Position numbers and translations under genes: made by a program. A DNA stretch of 34,017 nt from Asaia bogorensis (lineage in GTDB: Bacteria; Pseudomonadota; Alphaproteobacteria; SHVZ01): positions 1-34,017 of the forward strand of contig CAMDFP010000013.1 in assembly GCA_945897335.1 (NCBI GenBank). The letters are read 5' to 3'. Below the pieces are notes generated by a model. The model worked only from the letters and a program-made list of their open reading frames with translations. It was not told the DNA's origin and ran no database searches. This document shows, in pieces, positions 27,047 through 34,017 of this stretch. The stretch's first letter is position 1. Each line of letters starts with the position of its first letter.

Positions 27047-27067
27047 GTGCTTCCACAGTGCTTCCAC
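27047..27067 (-). repeat. Two repeats GTGCTTCCAC with 11-bp period upstream of the integrase
   Basis: GTGCTTCCAC occurs at 27047-27056 and 27058-27067. Its complement GTGGAAGCAC resembles the att-proximal unit GTGGCTGC, sharing GTGG-NN-GC, so the two pairs may be one family of integrase arm sites in inverted arrangement. Confidence 0.45.
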
Positions 27068-27126
27068 GGGGCGGGCGCGGTCGGTGCCTGGAAGCAGAGC
27101 CAAGCATCGTCCCGGGATCGCGCCTC

Positions 27127-28281
27127 ATGCCGAAACTGACCAAGCGCGTGATCGACGCCGCCGAGATCCAGGCGGCCGAGCACTTCGTCTGGGACGATGA
27201 TCTGCCGGGGTTCGGGCTCCGGGTGCTGCCAAGCGGGCACAAGGGCTACGTCGTTCAGTACCGGGCCGGGCGCCGGTCGCGTCGCATCAGCCTGGGGCCC
27301 AGTACCGTGCTCACCTGCGAGCAGGCGCGCACCCGAGCAATCGGCATCATCGCCGCGGCCAGGAACGGTGGTGATCCCGCCGCCAAGCGCGATGCCGACC
27401 GGCGGGCCGTCACGGTCAAGGACCTGGCCGGGCGCTTCGACAAGGAACACGTCTCGGTCCGGATTAAGGAGAGCACCGCCAAGGGCTATCGCCGCCTCCT
27501 GGAGCGAACGATCCTCCCTGCCCTCGGACGCCATCGGGTCACCGAGGTCACCCGGGCCGACATCGCCAAAGTGCATCACGACCTCCGGCACATCCCCTAC
27601 GAGGCCAATCGCTGCCTCGAGGTGATGTCCAAGATGTTCAGCCTGGCGGAGATGTGGGGCCTCCGGCCGGACGGGTCGAACCCGCGAAGGCATATAAAGA
27701 AGTACGCTGAGGAAAAGCGGGAGCGGTTCCTGACCTCGGCCGAACTCAAGCGCGTCGGCGAGGTTCTCAGGGAAATGGAGAGCGAGGGGATCGAGTTGCC
27801 CTCGGCGATCGCCGCCGCCCGGCTGCTGATCCTGACCGGTTGCCGCCTCGGCGAGATCATGACGCTCAAGTGGGAGCATGTGGACCCGCCCGCCAAGGCG
27901 CTCCGCCTGCCGGACTCCAAGACCGGAGCCAAGATCGTCCATCTTGGCCAGCCCGCAGTCGATGTGCTGGAGAAGATCGCGAAGCTAGGGAAGAACCCCT
28001 GGGTGATCGTCGGCACCCTCCCCGGCGCTCGGCTCACCGACCTTCAGCCCTTCTGGCAGCGGCTCCGGGCTCGGGCTGGCCTGAAGGACGTCCGTATCCA
28101 TGATCTCCGGCATACCTTCGCTTCGACCGCCGTCGCCTCAGGCCAGGGGCTGCCGATGATCGGCAAGCTGCTCGGGCATACGCAGGTGCAGACCACCGCG
28201 CGCTATGCTCATCTCGCGGCCGACCCGATCAAGATCGCTGCTGACAGCGTGTCCAGCACCCTACAGCGGGCTATGGGTTGA
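27127..28281 (+). CDS. int: P4-type tyrosine recombinase / integrase
   Basis: A 384-residue site-specific recombinase expected to insert and excise the island at the initiator tRNA gene. It starts MPKLTKRVIDAAE, the common opening of this family, with an N-terminal arm-binding domain (WDDDLPGFGLRVLPSGHKGY), a core-binding domain, and a catalytic domain. Active-site motifs are TGCRLGEIMTLKW (Arg), HDLRHTFAS (His-x-x-Arg) and GHTQVQTTARYAHL (nucleophile Tyr). The gene looks full length and intact. The frame is open further upstream to 26983, but the extra residues (Arg/Pro-rich) do not resemble the family and would overlap the putative arm sites, so ATG 27127 is preferred. The ribosome site is weak. 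It begins 210 bp from the tRNA fragment and reads away from it. An IS21-family element starts 12 bp after its stop. Confidence 0.93.
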   Translation: MPKLTKRVIDAAEIQAAEHFVWDDDLPGFGLRVLPSGHKGYVVQYRAGRRSRRISLGPSTVLTCEQARTRAIGIIAAARNGGDPAAKRDADRRAVTVKDLAGRFDKEHVSVRIKESTAKGYRRLLERTILPALGRHRVTEVTRADIAKVHHDLRHIPYEANRCLEVMSKMFSLAEMWGLRPDGSNPRRHIKKYAEEKRERFLTSAELKRVGEVLREMESEGIELPSAIAAARLLILTGCRLGEIMTLKWEHVDPPAKALRLPDSKTGAKIVHLGQPAVDVLEKIAKLGKNPWVIVGTLPGARLTDLQPFWQRLRARAGLKDVRIHDLRHTFASTAVASGQGLPMIGKLLGHTQVQTTARYAHLAADPIKIAADSVSSTLQRAMG

Positions 28282-28293
28282 GTATCGCAGGAG

Positions 28294-28321
28294 TGTCAAA
28301 TCGCTTCCAACCGTGACCCCC
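28294..28321 (+). repeat. Left terminal inverted repeat of the IS21 element
   Basis: Starts TGTCAAATCGC and ends GTGACCCCC. It matches the complement of 30813-30840 at 22 of 28 positions. A further shared block (TTTTCGCGTCCAATTC) starts at 28322. Confidence 0.8.
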
Positions 28322-28498
28322 TTTTCGCGTCCAATTCCGACCCCTCTGGGCGGGGAGGAATGGGCTTATCCGCGTAGTGCATAGGGGGGACCCGCGCCCG
28401 TAGCGCAGCGCCGAAGGCGTTGCGCGGAGCGGAGGGCGTGGGAGGTACCTGTGCACCCACGCGGTTAAGCCCGGGAGGGGGTCTGGGGGAGGGTTTTG

Positions 28499-29227
28499 TC
28501 AGCTGCGGTTCTTGAATCGCCAGCTGGTGTTCCCGGTCTCGATGATGTCGCAGTGGTGGGTCAGCCGGTCGAGCATGGCGGTGGTCATCTTGGCGTCGCC
28601 GAACACTTGGGGCCAATCGGCGAAGGCGAGGTTGGTGGTGATCAGCAGCGAGGTGTTCTCGTAAAGCTTGCTGATCAGGTGGAACAGCAGCTGGCCGCCG
28701 GGCTGGCTGAACGGCAGGTAGCCGAGTTCGTCGATGACGATGAGGTCGTAGCGCAGCAGCGTCTCGGCCAGTCGACCGCTGCGGCCGGCGGCCTTTTCCT
28801 GCTCGAGCTGATTGACCAGATCGACGAGGTTGAAGAAGCGGCCCCTGGCCCGGGCGCGGATGACCGCTGAGGCGACGCCGATGCACAGGTGGGTTTTGCC
28901 GGTGCCGGTTCCGCCGATGAAGATGCCGTTGCGCTTGGCGTCCAGGAACGTGCCGGTCGCAAGCTCGCGCACCTGGCCTTCATCGATCGGCGTATCGGCG
29001 AAGACGAACTTGTCGAGGTCTTTGAGCATCGGAAACTTGGCTCCGCCGATGCGATAGCTGACCGATCGAGCCTGACGGTGCGTACGCTCGGCCCGGATCA
29101 GGCTGGCGATCAGCGGGTAGATCTCGTCGCGCCGGGCAAGGCCCTTGCCGGCGATCTCATCGAAGCTGGCGCGCATGCCGTAGAGCTTGAGCTCGGCCAT
29201 GGCCTCCAGGATCTCATGACGTTCCAT
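28499..29227 (-). CDS. istB: IS21 transposition helper ATPase IstB
   Basis: A 242-residue DnaA/DnaC-like AAA+ ATPase that assists the IstA transposase in target capture. It shows Walker [11 protein letters not shown] near residue 105, Walker [14 protein letters not shown] near 165, and [16 protein letters not shown], the sensor region typical of IstB. The C-terminus [19 protein letters not shown] is also characteristic, so the gene is full length. ATG 29227 overlaps the istA stop by one base (TGATG), the usual coupling in this family. The frame stays open upstream, but that part lies within istA and is not real. Confidence 0.95.
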   Translation of the reverse strand: MERHEILEAMAELKLYGMRASFDEIAGKGLARRDEIYPLIASLIRAERTHRQARSVSYRIGGAKFPMLKDLDKFVFADTPIDEGQVRELATGTFLDAKRNGIFIGGTGTGKTHLCIGVASAVIRARARGRFFNLVDLVNQLEQEKAAGRSGRLAETLLRYDLIVIDELGYLPFSQPGGQLLFHLISKLYENTSLLITTNLAFADWPQVFGDAKMTTAMLDRLTHHCDIIETGNTSWRFKNRS

Positions 29228-30726
29228 CAGGCGACCTTCCTTATGCTGTCGTAGCGGCCACAATCGGCCATGGGTTCGATCTTCAGGCGCAGCGCATCGG
29301 GCGTGGTGATGCTGGGCGCCGCCGCCGGCTGCTGCCGGCGCGCCAGCACGGTCAGGATCACGTCGCCGCTGGCGATGCCGGCCTCCAGGGCTTCGGCAGA
29401 GGCCGCCTCGACCGCGGCCAGGCCATGGTCGAGCACGGCGCCCAGCACCTTGACGAACTGGCGATCGCCGTCGGCGTGGCTCTTCAGCTTGGCGCGGACC
29501 TGGGCCAAGGCCGGCGGCAGCTCCCAGTCCTTGAAGGGGGCGCCGTTGCGCAACGCCCCGGGTTTCCTCACCAGAACCGGCAGATAGTGCCAGGGATCGA
29601 AGATGATCCGGTCGCGCCGGAAGTGGCGCGGATGGTCGGCGACGACCTCGTCGTCGAACAGCACCACGATGCGCTCGGCGTGGGAGCGCACCAGCACCAT
29701 CCGGCCTGCGGCGCGCGCGTCGACGCTGTAGCGATTGTGATCGGCCATGATCAGGCAGGTGGTGCTGGCGCGCACCGCCTTCTCGACGAAGCCGTCGAAC
29801 GGCCCGCGCAGCTCCATCAGGCTCGGCCGTTCGTCCTGGAACACCTCCCAGATCGTCCGGTCCTTGAACTCCGGGTGCCTGGTCCGCCTGGCGTAGGCGA
29901 TGCACTGGTCTTCCAGCCACGCGTTCAGCTCGGCCAGGCTCTTCACCCGCGGCTTGGGGCGGAACAGCTGGTCGCGCAGGTTGCCGACCTGGTTCTCGAC
30001 CTGCCCCTTCTCCCAACCCGACGCCGGCGTGCACGCCACCGGCTCGACCAGGTGGTGCGAGCACATCCTCAAGAAACGGCGATTGTACTGGCGTGCCTTG
30101 CCGAGAAAGATCGCTTCCACCGCCGTCTTCATGTTGTCGTAGATGCCGCGCCGGCAGACCCCGCCATAGAACAGGAACGCCTTGTCGTGGGCGTCGAATA
30201 CCAGCTCCTGGGTCTCGCGGAAGTAGGCGCGCACGAACGGCATGCGGCTGTGCGACAGCTTCATGTGCGCCGCCTTGATCGTCAGCGGCAACCCCTGCAG
30301 CGTGATCGTCTCGTGGCTCCAGTCGAACTGGTACGCCTCGCCGGGGGCAAAGCTCATCGGCACGAACGCCTGGACCGGAACCCGGGCCCGCTCATCCCGC
30401 CACGCCTTGACGAACCGGTGCACGCTGTCGTGCGCACCGTCGTAGCCACGCCCGCGCACCTCCTCGAACAAACGCTGGGTCGAGCGGCGCTCCCGCCGCG
30501 GCAGCTGGGATTCCTTCTCGAGGATCTCGCTCAGAACCTCGACCCATTCGCCAAGCTTCGGCGTGGGCTGAACCTCGCGCTCGTACTTGAACTCGGTCTT
30601 ATGGCTGCGGATGACCTTGCGTACCGTCGCTCGCGACACCGACAACGTCCGCACGATCTCCTTGATCGGCCGCTGCTGCTCGAAATAGGCCCGCCGTATC
30701 TCGCCGATCTTGTCCACGCCGACCAT
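29227..30726 (-). CDS. istA: IS21 transposase IstA
   Basis: A 499-residue DDE-type transposase that cuts and joins the element ends. The N-terminus has a helix-turn-helix ([19 protein letters not shown], residues about 20-38). The retroviral-integrase-like core has the acidic triad in [14 protein letters not shown] and [13 protein letters not shown]. The C-terminal part is the usual beta-rich and basic region. Length is normal for the family, with no frameshift. ATG 30726 lies 115 bp inside the right end of the element. Confidence 0.95.
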   Translation of the reverse strand: MVGVDKIGEIRRAYFEQQRPIKEIVRTLSVSRATVRKVIRSHKTEFKYEREVQPTPKLGEWVEVLSEILEKESQLPRRERRSTQRLFEEVRGRGYDGAHDSVHRFVKAWRDERARVPVQAFVPMSFAPGEAYQFDWSHETITLQGLPLTIKAAHMKLSHSRMPFVRAYFRETQELVFDAHDKAFLFYGGVCRRGIYDNMKTAVEAIFLGKARQYNRRFLRMCSHHLVEPVACTPASGWEKGQVENQVGNLRDQLFRPKPRVKSLAELNAWLEDQCIAYARRTRHPEFKDRTIWEVFQDERPSLMELRGPFDGFVEKAVRASTTCLIMADHNRYSVDARAAGRMVLVRSHAERIVVLFDDEVVADHPRHFRRDRIIFDPWHYLPVLVRKPGALRNGAPFKDWELPPALAQVRAKLKSHADGDRQFVKVLGAVLDHGLAAVEAASAEALEAGIASGDVILTVLARRQQPAAAPSITTPDALRLKIEPMADCGRYDSIRKVA

Positions 30727-30812
30727 CCCCCAACACCCTTCCCGGCAAAAGGAAGGGACGCTGACACACAGCGTCAGAGGGGGTCAGAATTGGACGCGAA
30801 AACCACCCCTCA

Positions 30813-30840
30813 GGGGGTCACTATTGCGCGCGATTTTACA
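30813..30840 (-). repeat. Right terminal inverted repeat of the IS21 element
   Basis: Read on the minus strand it starts TGTAAAATCGC and ends GTGACCCCC, the partner of the left end. The inner shared block lies on the plus strand at about 30787-30802 (GAATTGGACGCGAAAA). Confidence 0.8.
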
Positions 30841-31156
30841 ACTCTGAATAAGCACGGAACTGGAACCCCATCCCAGTTCCAGCCCAAGGTATTACATCGG
30901 CGCCGACAATCGATGATCTACCGAGGTCCCGATCGACGCCGATTGAAACTCCCACGCACGGGTTCGCTTTTCCGGCACGATCAGCGTGTTGCGCCCAGAT
31001 CCGACGTGGTCCCAGTTGGAGGCCGAAGTACACTTGGACGACAGACGCCCGATCAGGCCTACTTCAACGGGCTGCTGCAGATCGCGGCAGCCTGAACCCG
31101 GCAGATGATCCACCTATCGACCCGAGATCCCTGTCCAGACAAGCGGAGCCACCTCA
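30841..31156 (+). pseudogene. Remnant of an IS3-family element: end of transposase OrfB and right terminus
   Basis: The last coding stretch (31028-31095, plus) reads STLGRQTPDQAYFNGLL and ends IAAA-stop, like the C-terminus of IS3-family OrfB proteins (RTPDQAYFN...AAA). The following 60 bases end in CGGAGCCACCTCA, which looks like the CA-terminated inverted end of such elements. Upstream of 31028 the frame shows no recognisable transposase, so only the tail survives or it is diverged. A hairpin with 8-bp arms (GGAACTGG / CCAGTTCC, 30856-30880) of unknown role lies in the same stretch. The assignment rests on short motifs from memory. Confidence 0.45.
31145..31148 (+). promoter_or_regulatory. 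Possible ribosome-binding site GGAG before a TTG start
   Basis: GGAG lies 9 nt before TTG 31158. It decides the proposed start of the helicase gene, as there is no in-frame ATG nearby. The bases fall inside the putative IS3-like end, so the site may be fortuitous. Confidence 0.35.
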
Positions 31157-31157
31157 C

Positions 31158-34017
31158 TTGGCGCGGGCGAGAATCATTGAGCGACTAAGGCACGGTTGCG
31201 GGCTGATCGTATTCAATTCGGATACGACCCAGGACGTACGGCTGCGTGAAGCGCGGAGAGCACTGCTGGACGATCTACGCGCGGGCCTTCCCGATTTGTA
31301 TGTGCAGGGCGTTTCCGTCGACGTCGCGACGGCTGAAAGGGTCCCGATCAACACCGTGGTTCGGGAGTGCTGGCGTCGAAGCCAGGCGCGGACCCCCTTT
31401 GTGCTGCTGGTGAAGGAGCCGCTGCAGCGCGTCGAGACCGTGGCGGCGCGCGTGTTTTGTAGCTCGCATGAGCTTGATTGTTTGTGCGCTGCAGACGGGG
31501 TCTATGCGCTGCATCGATCGGATAGTTTGTCGCTTCTCAGTCCGCTCGACGAGTGGGCGGCGGGCGGTGCCGGGAATGTTCCACTGACGCCGATCGAAGA
31601 GATGCTGCTGAAGGCGCTGCAGGCGGAATCGCTGGAGGTAGCGCCGCAGGTGCGCTTTGCTCCTTACCTCGCGGACTTCGTGGTGAGCCGCGGCGACGCG
31701 AAGGTAGTTGTCGAAGCCGATGGTGCGGGATTCCACGACCCGGATCGGGATCGTGAGCGTGACGCCGACATATTGGCGCGCCATGGGCTCGAGACCGTGA
31801 GGTTCTCCGGGTCGGAGATCTTTCGGTCGGCGACGCAATGCGCGGAGATAATTCGGGGCAGGCTTTCGAGCCGGCGCAGTGAAGCGGCTGCGCGTGTAGT
31901 GACCTTGGGCGAGCTGGATCAATCGCAAACTGCGGCCGTTTTGAATCAGGCTGGCGATGCGCGGGTCCTGGCGCCTGCCGGAAGCGGCAAGACACGGGTG
32001 TTGGTCGAGCGGATTTCGTATCTGGTGGGCAAAGGGGTGTCGCCGCGCTCGATCCTGGCCTTGGCGTTCAACAAGCGCGCGGCGGACCAGTTCGAGCATG
32101 AGTTGCGAGAGCGGAGCATCGGGCTAAGCCGTTCGTTGTCCGGGGACGACGGCGTGACGGCTTGCACGCTCAATGCGTTTGGATACCGGTTCCTGCAGTG
32201 GACTGGATTCGATAGCCTGCTCCTGGAGAGGCCTTCCCTTGAGCGGAGACTGGTTCAGGGTGCTTTGGACCAAGCGGGGATTACGCTGCCGCGAGTGCGC
32301 AATGCGGATCCTCTGGACCAGGTCATTGCGCAGTTGGCGCGGGTGCGGCGGGGGATAGCAGTGCCCGGGACGGACCCGCTAGAGCTTACCGGCCAGGGCG
32401 GGACGGAGGCGCACGATTTCGAGCCTATTTGGTTGGCTGTGCGGAGCGCACAGGAGCAGCAGCGGGCGATTACGTTCGACGATCAGATCTTCTTGACGGT
32501 TCAGCGTCTGTTGGGCGATCCAAGCTTGCGGCGCCAGTTGCAGTGGCGTTTTAGCCATGTGCTGGTTGACGAATATCAGGATCTGAATCCGGCGCAAGCC
32601 TGCCTGATACGGATATTAACGGCCGGCTGCTCGGCGGTGTTCGCTGTAGGGGACGATGATCAGCTGATCTACTCGTGGCGGGGAGCCCGGTCAGACTTCA
32701 TTCTTGAGGACTTCGAGCGGGTGTATCCGAGGGCAGCGACGCACACGCTGTCCACGAACTACCGCTGCAAGCGCCTCGTGGTATCGGCAAGTCAGAGGCT
32801 GATAGCGCACAATGTTCACCGTGCGCCCAAGTCAATTCGCGCGAAGCTGGATGCGGAGGAAGGCGTCTGCTGCATAGTGGGCGCCGGCGCGCTGGCCGGT
32901 CAGGCGGCGATCGCTGCGCGGTTTCTGGAAATGCAGCGGAGCCAAAGCGGCCTCGAATGGAAGCAGATGGCGATTTTGACCCGAACGCGGATTCAGCTAC
33001 TGGAAGCAGCTCGAGCTCTCGACGCTGCCGGCGTACCTAGAGCGCCATTACCGGGAGTGCGGCTGTTCAGCACGGCGGCTGGCCGTATGCTCATGTGCTA
33101 CCTTAGGCTGGTAGAGGATGCGTTTGCGGTTTCGGCCGATGATCTGGCCTTCATCGTGAACCGGCCGAACCGGTACACGACGGCGGCCTTTCAGGCGAGC
33201 CTGCGGCAGGCGGAAGCGCCTTGGCGCTTCCTGAAGGAACAGGCGGAGCTAGGGACTGAACTCGCGGGAAGTGCAGCGTCGAACCTGCGGGCAATGGTGG
33301 AGACGGTGGAATCTCTGCATCCGAGGTTCGGCGATACATCGCCGGTGGAGCTCATTCGGCTCATTGTCGAAAAGTTCGCGCCAATCCGCGATGCACAGAA
33401 GCGTGCAAGCGTGGAGGCGGACGAGGCGGGCGACGATGTGGTGGTAGACCTAATCCGGGAGGCTGCAAGGAGCTTCGACACTGCGCCGGAGTTCGTTGCG
33501 TGGATGGAGCAGAAGCTGGCGCAGGAGTTGGAGGGCGATGCCGGCTCTGATGCTGCGGACGACGGGTCGGAACGGCCGACCAATGTCGTGGCGCTGGCAA
33601 CCATACATGGAGCCAAGGGTCGAGAATGGAATGCGGTGGTGCTGTTCGATTTGAGCGAGGCGCCGGTACCTGCCCGCCGGAATCCCGCGCCGGCACATGA
33701 GAACGAAGAGGAACGCCGGGTATTTTATGTCGGGCTAACGCGGGCGCAGGATGCGTTGTGCATAACTACCCGGCTCGGGCGGCCTTCGGCATTTATCTTT
33801 GAAGCGTTTGTGCCGAAGCAGGCGGGCTCCAATGGCCGGGCAGGGGTGGATGCCGCGGTTGCGGCCTTGGCAACAAAGACCGCGGATTTAGTCGAGGAAC
33901 ATGCGCACGTCGAAAAGCTGATCAAGGAGCGCGAGCGAGAGGTAGTGGCGGTTCGAAGCGGCGCGCTTGCGGCGGACATCGAAAAGCAGTGGAAGGTCGC
34001 GGACTGGAATCTGTCCG
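31158..34017 (+). CDS. UvrD/Rep-like SF1 helicase with N-terminal DUF559/Vsr-like nuclease domain (3' end beyond window)
   Basis: At least 953 residues in one open frame. Residues 1-140 are unrecognised. About 143-225 look like a DUF559/Vsr-type PD-(D/E)xK nuclease: TPIEEMLLKAL, APYLADFVV, VVVEADGAGFHD, then RDRERDADILARHGLETVRF. SF1A helicase motifs follow: APAGSGKT near 272, LVDEYQDLNPAQ near 470, VGDDDQLIYSWRGA near 500, LSTNYRC, TIHGAKGREW near 817, RRVFYVGLTRAQDAL near 855. The C-terminus may become coiled (HVEKLIKEREREVV). The nuclease would cut DNA that the helicase unwinds; a role in defence against phage or plasmids is inferred from fusion and island context. The start is doubtful: TTG 31158 sits two bases after a putative IS3 end, so the original 5' end may be lost. 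The helicase call is firm. Confidence 0.88.
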   Translation, partial: MARARIIERLRHGCGLIVFNSDTTQDVRLREARRALLDDLRAGLPDLYVQGVSVDVATAERVPINTVVRECWRRSQARTPFVLLVKEPLQRVETVAARVFCSSHELDCLCAADGVYALHRSDSLSLLSPLDEWAAGGAGNVPLTPIEEMLLKALQAESLEVAPQVRFAPYLADFVVSRGDAKVVVEADGAGFHDPDRDRERDADILARHGLETVRFSGSEIFRSATQCAEIIRGRLSSRRSEAAARVVTLGELDQSQTAAVLNQAGDARVLAPAGSGKTRVLVERISYLVGKGVSPRSILALAFNKRAADQFEHELRERSIGLSRSLSGDDGVTACTLNAFGYRFLQWTGFDSLLLERPSLERRLVQGALDQAGITLPRVRNADPLDQVIAQLARVRRGIAVPGTDPLELTGQGGTEAHDFEPIWLAVRSAQEQQRAITFDDQIFLTVQRLLGDPSLRRQLQWRFSHVLVDEYQDLNPAQACLIRILTAGCSAVFAVGDDDQLIYSWRGARSDFILEDFERVYPRAATHTLSTNYRCKRLVVSASQRLIAHNVHRAPKSIRAKLDAEEGVCCIVGAGALAGQAAIAARFLEMQRSQSGLEWKQMAILTRTRIQLLEAARALDAAGVPRAPLPGVRLFSTAAGRMLMCYLRLVEDAFAVSADDLAFIVNRPNRYTTAAFQASLRQAEAPWRFLKEQAELGTELAGSAASNLRAMVETVESLHPRFGDTSPVELIRLIVEKFAPIRDAQKRASVEADEAGDDVVVDLIREAARSFDTAPEFVAWMEQKLAQELEGDAGSDAADDGSERPTNVVALATIHGAKGREWNAVVLFDLSEAPVPARRNPAPAHENEEERRVFYVGLTRAQDALCITTRLGRPSAFIFEAFVPKQAGSNGRAGVDAAVAALATKTADLVEEHAHVEKLIKEREREVVAVRSGALAADIEKQWKVADWNLS

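Larger units (their letters stand above)
28294..30840 (-). mobile_element. IS21-family insertion sequence, 2547 bp, apparently complete
   Basis: It is bounded by inverted ends beginning TGT and carries istA and istB in the usual order with a one-base overlap. The first 28 bases of the ends match at 22 positions, sharing AAATCGC and GTGACCCCC. A second shared block, TTTTCGCGTCCAATTC, lies further inside each end, as is common for the multiple terminal repeats of this family. No direct target repeat is seen: the left flank ends in CAGGAG and the right flank begins ACTCTG. Between istB and the left end lie about 200 bp without a gene. Confidence 0.88.
26872..34017. mobile_element. Integrated genomic island, left end (right end outside window)
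   Basis: It is defined by the displaced tRNA-fMet 3' half, an adjacent P4-type integrase and downstream insertion sequences. The large helicase has codon use that differs from the PKS genes, with more TTG, ATA and CTA codons. The right boundary is not visible, so the extent and remaining cargo are unknown. Confidence 0.65.

Noticed and set aside
26983-27126. Longer integrase start at 26983
   Set aside because: The 48 extra residues are Arg/Pro-rich, unlike the family, and run over the putative arm repeats. MPKLTKRVIDAAE at 27127 is the usual opening.
28499-30064. 521-codon frame that would extend IstB upstream
   Set aside because: The extra N-terminal part lies in istA in another frame and looks like random translation. 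The family start [18 protein letters not shown] is at 29227.
29425-31095. 556-codon plus-strand frame through the IS21 element
   Set aside because: It is antisense to istA for most of its length. Only the last few codons after 31028 resemble a transposase tail, and these are reported as a remnant.
1-34017. CRISPR array or rRNA genes
   Set aside because: No regularly spaced repeats and no rRNA-like stretches were seen. The only RNA-gene sequence recognised is the tRNA-fMet fragment.

Overview
The window is high-GC bacterial DNA, most likely from an alphaproteobacterium. The TolC-type protein, the initiator tRNA fragment and the style of the P4-type integrase all fit that group; I cannot place it more finely. 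It has two unrelated parts that meet at about position 26,870.

Part one (1 to about 25,074, all minus strand) is most of a modular polyketide synthase (PKS) cluster, which continues off the left edge. In transcription order it encodes: (A, 25074-19966) a starter and first-module protein, MT-GNAT-ACP-KS-AT; (B, 19973-18666) a SagB/McbC-type FMN dehydrogenase; (C, 18669-17659) a PedC-like acyl hydrolase; (D, 17662-16784) a free-standing malonyl transferase; (E, 16553-7326) a 3075-residue synthase, KS-ACP / KS-DH-KR-cMT-ACP / KS; (F, 7329 to beyond 1) cMT-ACP / KS-DH-KR-ACP / KS and onward. A to D overlap end to start, as do E and F, so they look translationally coupled. A 230-bp gap separates D from E. 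E and F have no AT domains, so D must load them in trans. A carries its own malonyl-type AT, making this a cis-AT/trans-AT hybrid line. The inferred route is methylation and decarboxylation of malonyl-ACP to a propionyl- or isobutyryl-like starter, one malonyl extension by KS-AT of A, then trans-AT extensions with two C-methylations and two KR/DH-processed positions. No thioesterase, ER or beta-branching cassette is in view.

Between A and the divergent tolC-family gene (25301-26677, plus) lies a 226-bp control region with two inverted repeats, one overlapping an extended -10-like box. The outer-membrane channel may serve product export, but this is inferred from position only.

Part two (26,872 to the right edge) is an integrated mobile region. 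It begins with a 45-bp 3' fragment of an initiator tRNA-Met gene (attachment site), next to helically phased repeats and a P4-type tyrosine integrase (27127-28281). It then holds a complete IS21-family element (28294-30840, istA/istB) without a visible target duplication, the tail of an IS3-like element (about 30841-31156), and a large SF1 helicase with an N-terminal DUF559/Vsr-like nuclease domain (31158 to beyond 34017). The helicase starts directly at the IS3-like end. It is a candidate defence gene and may have lost its original 5' end.
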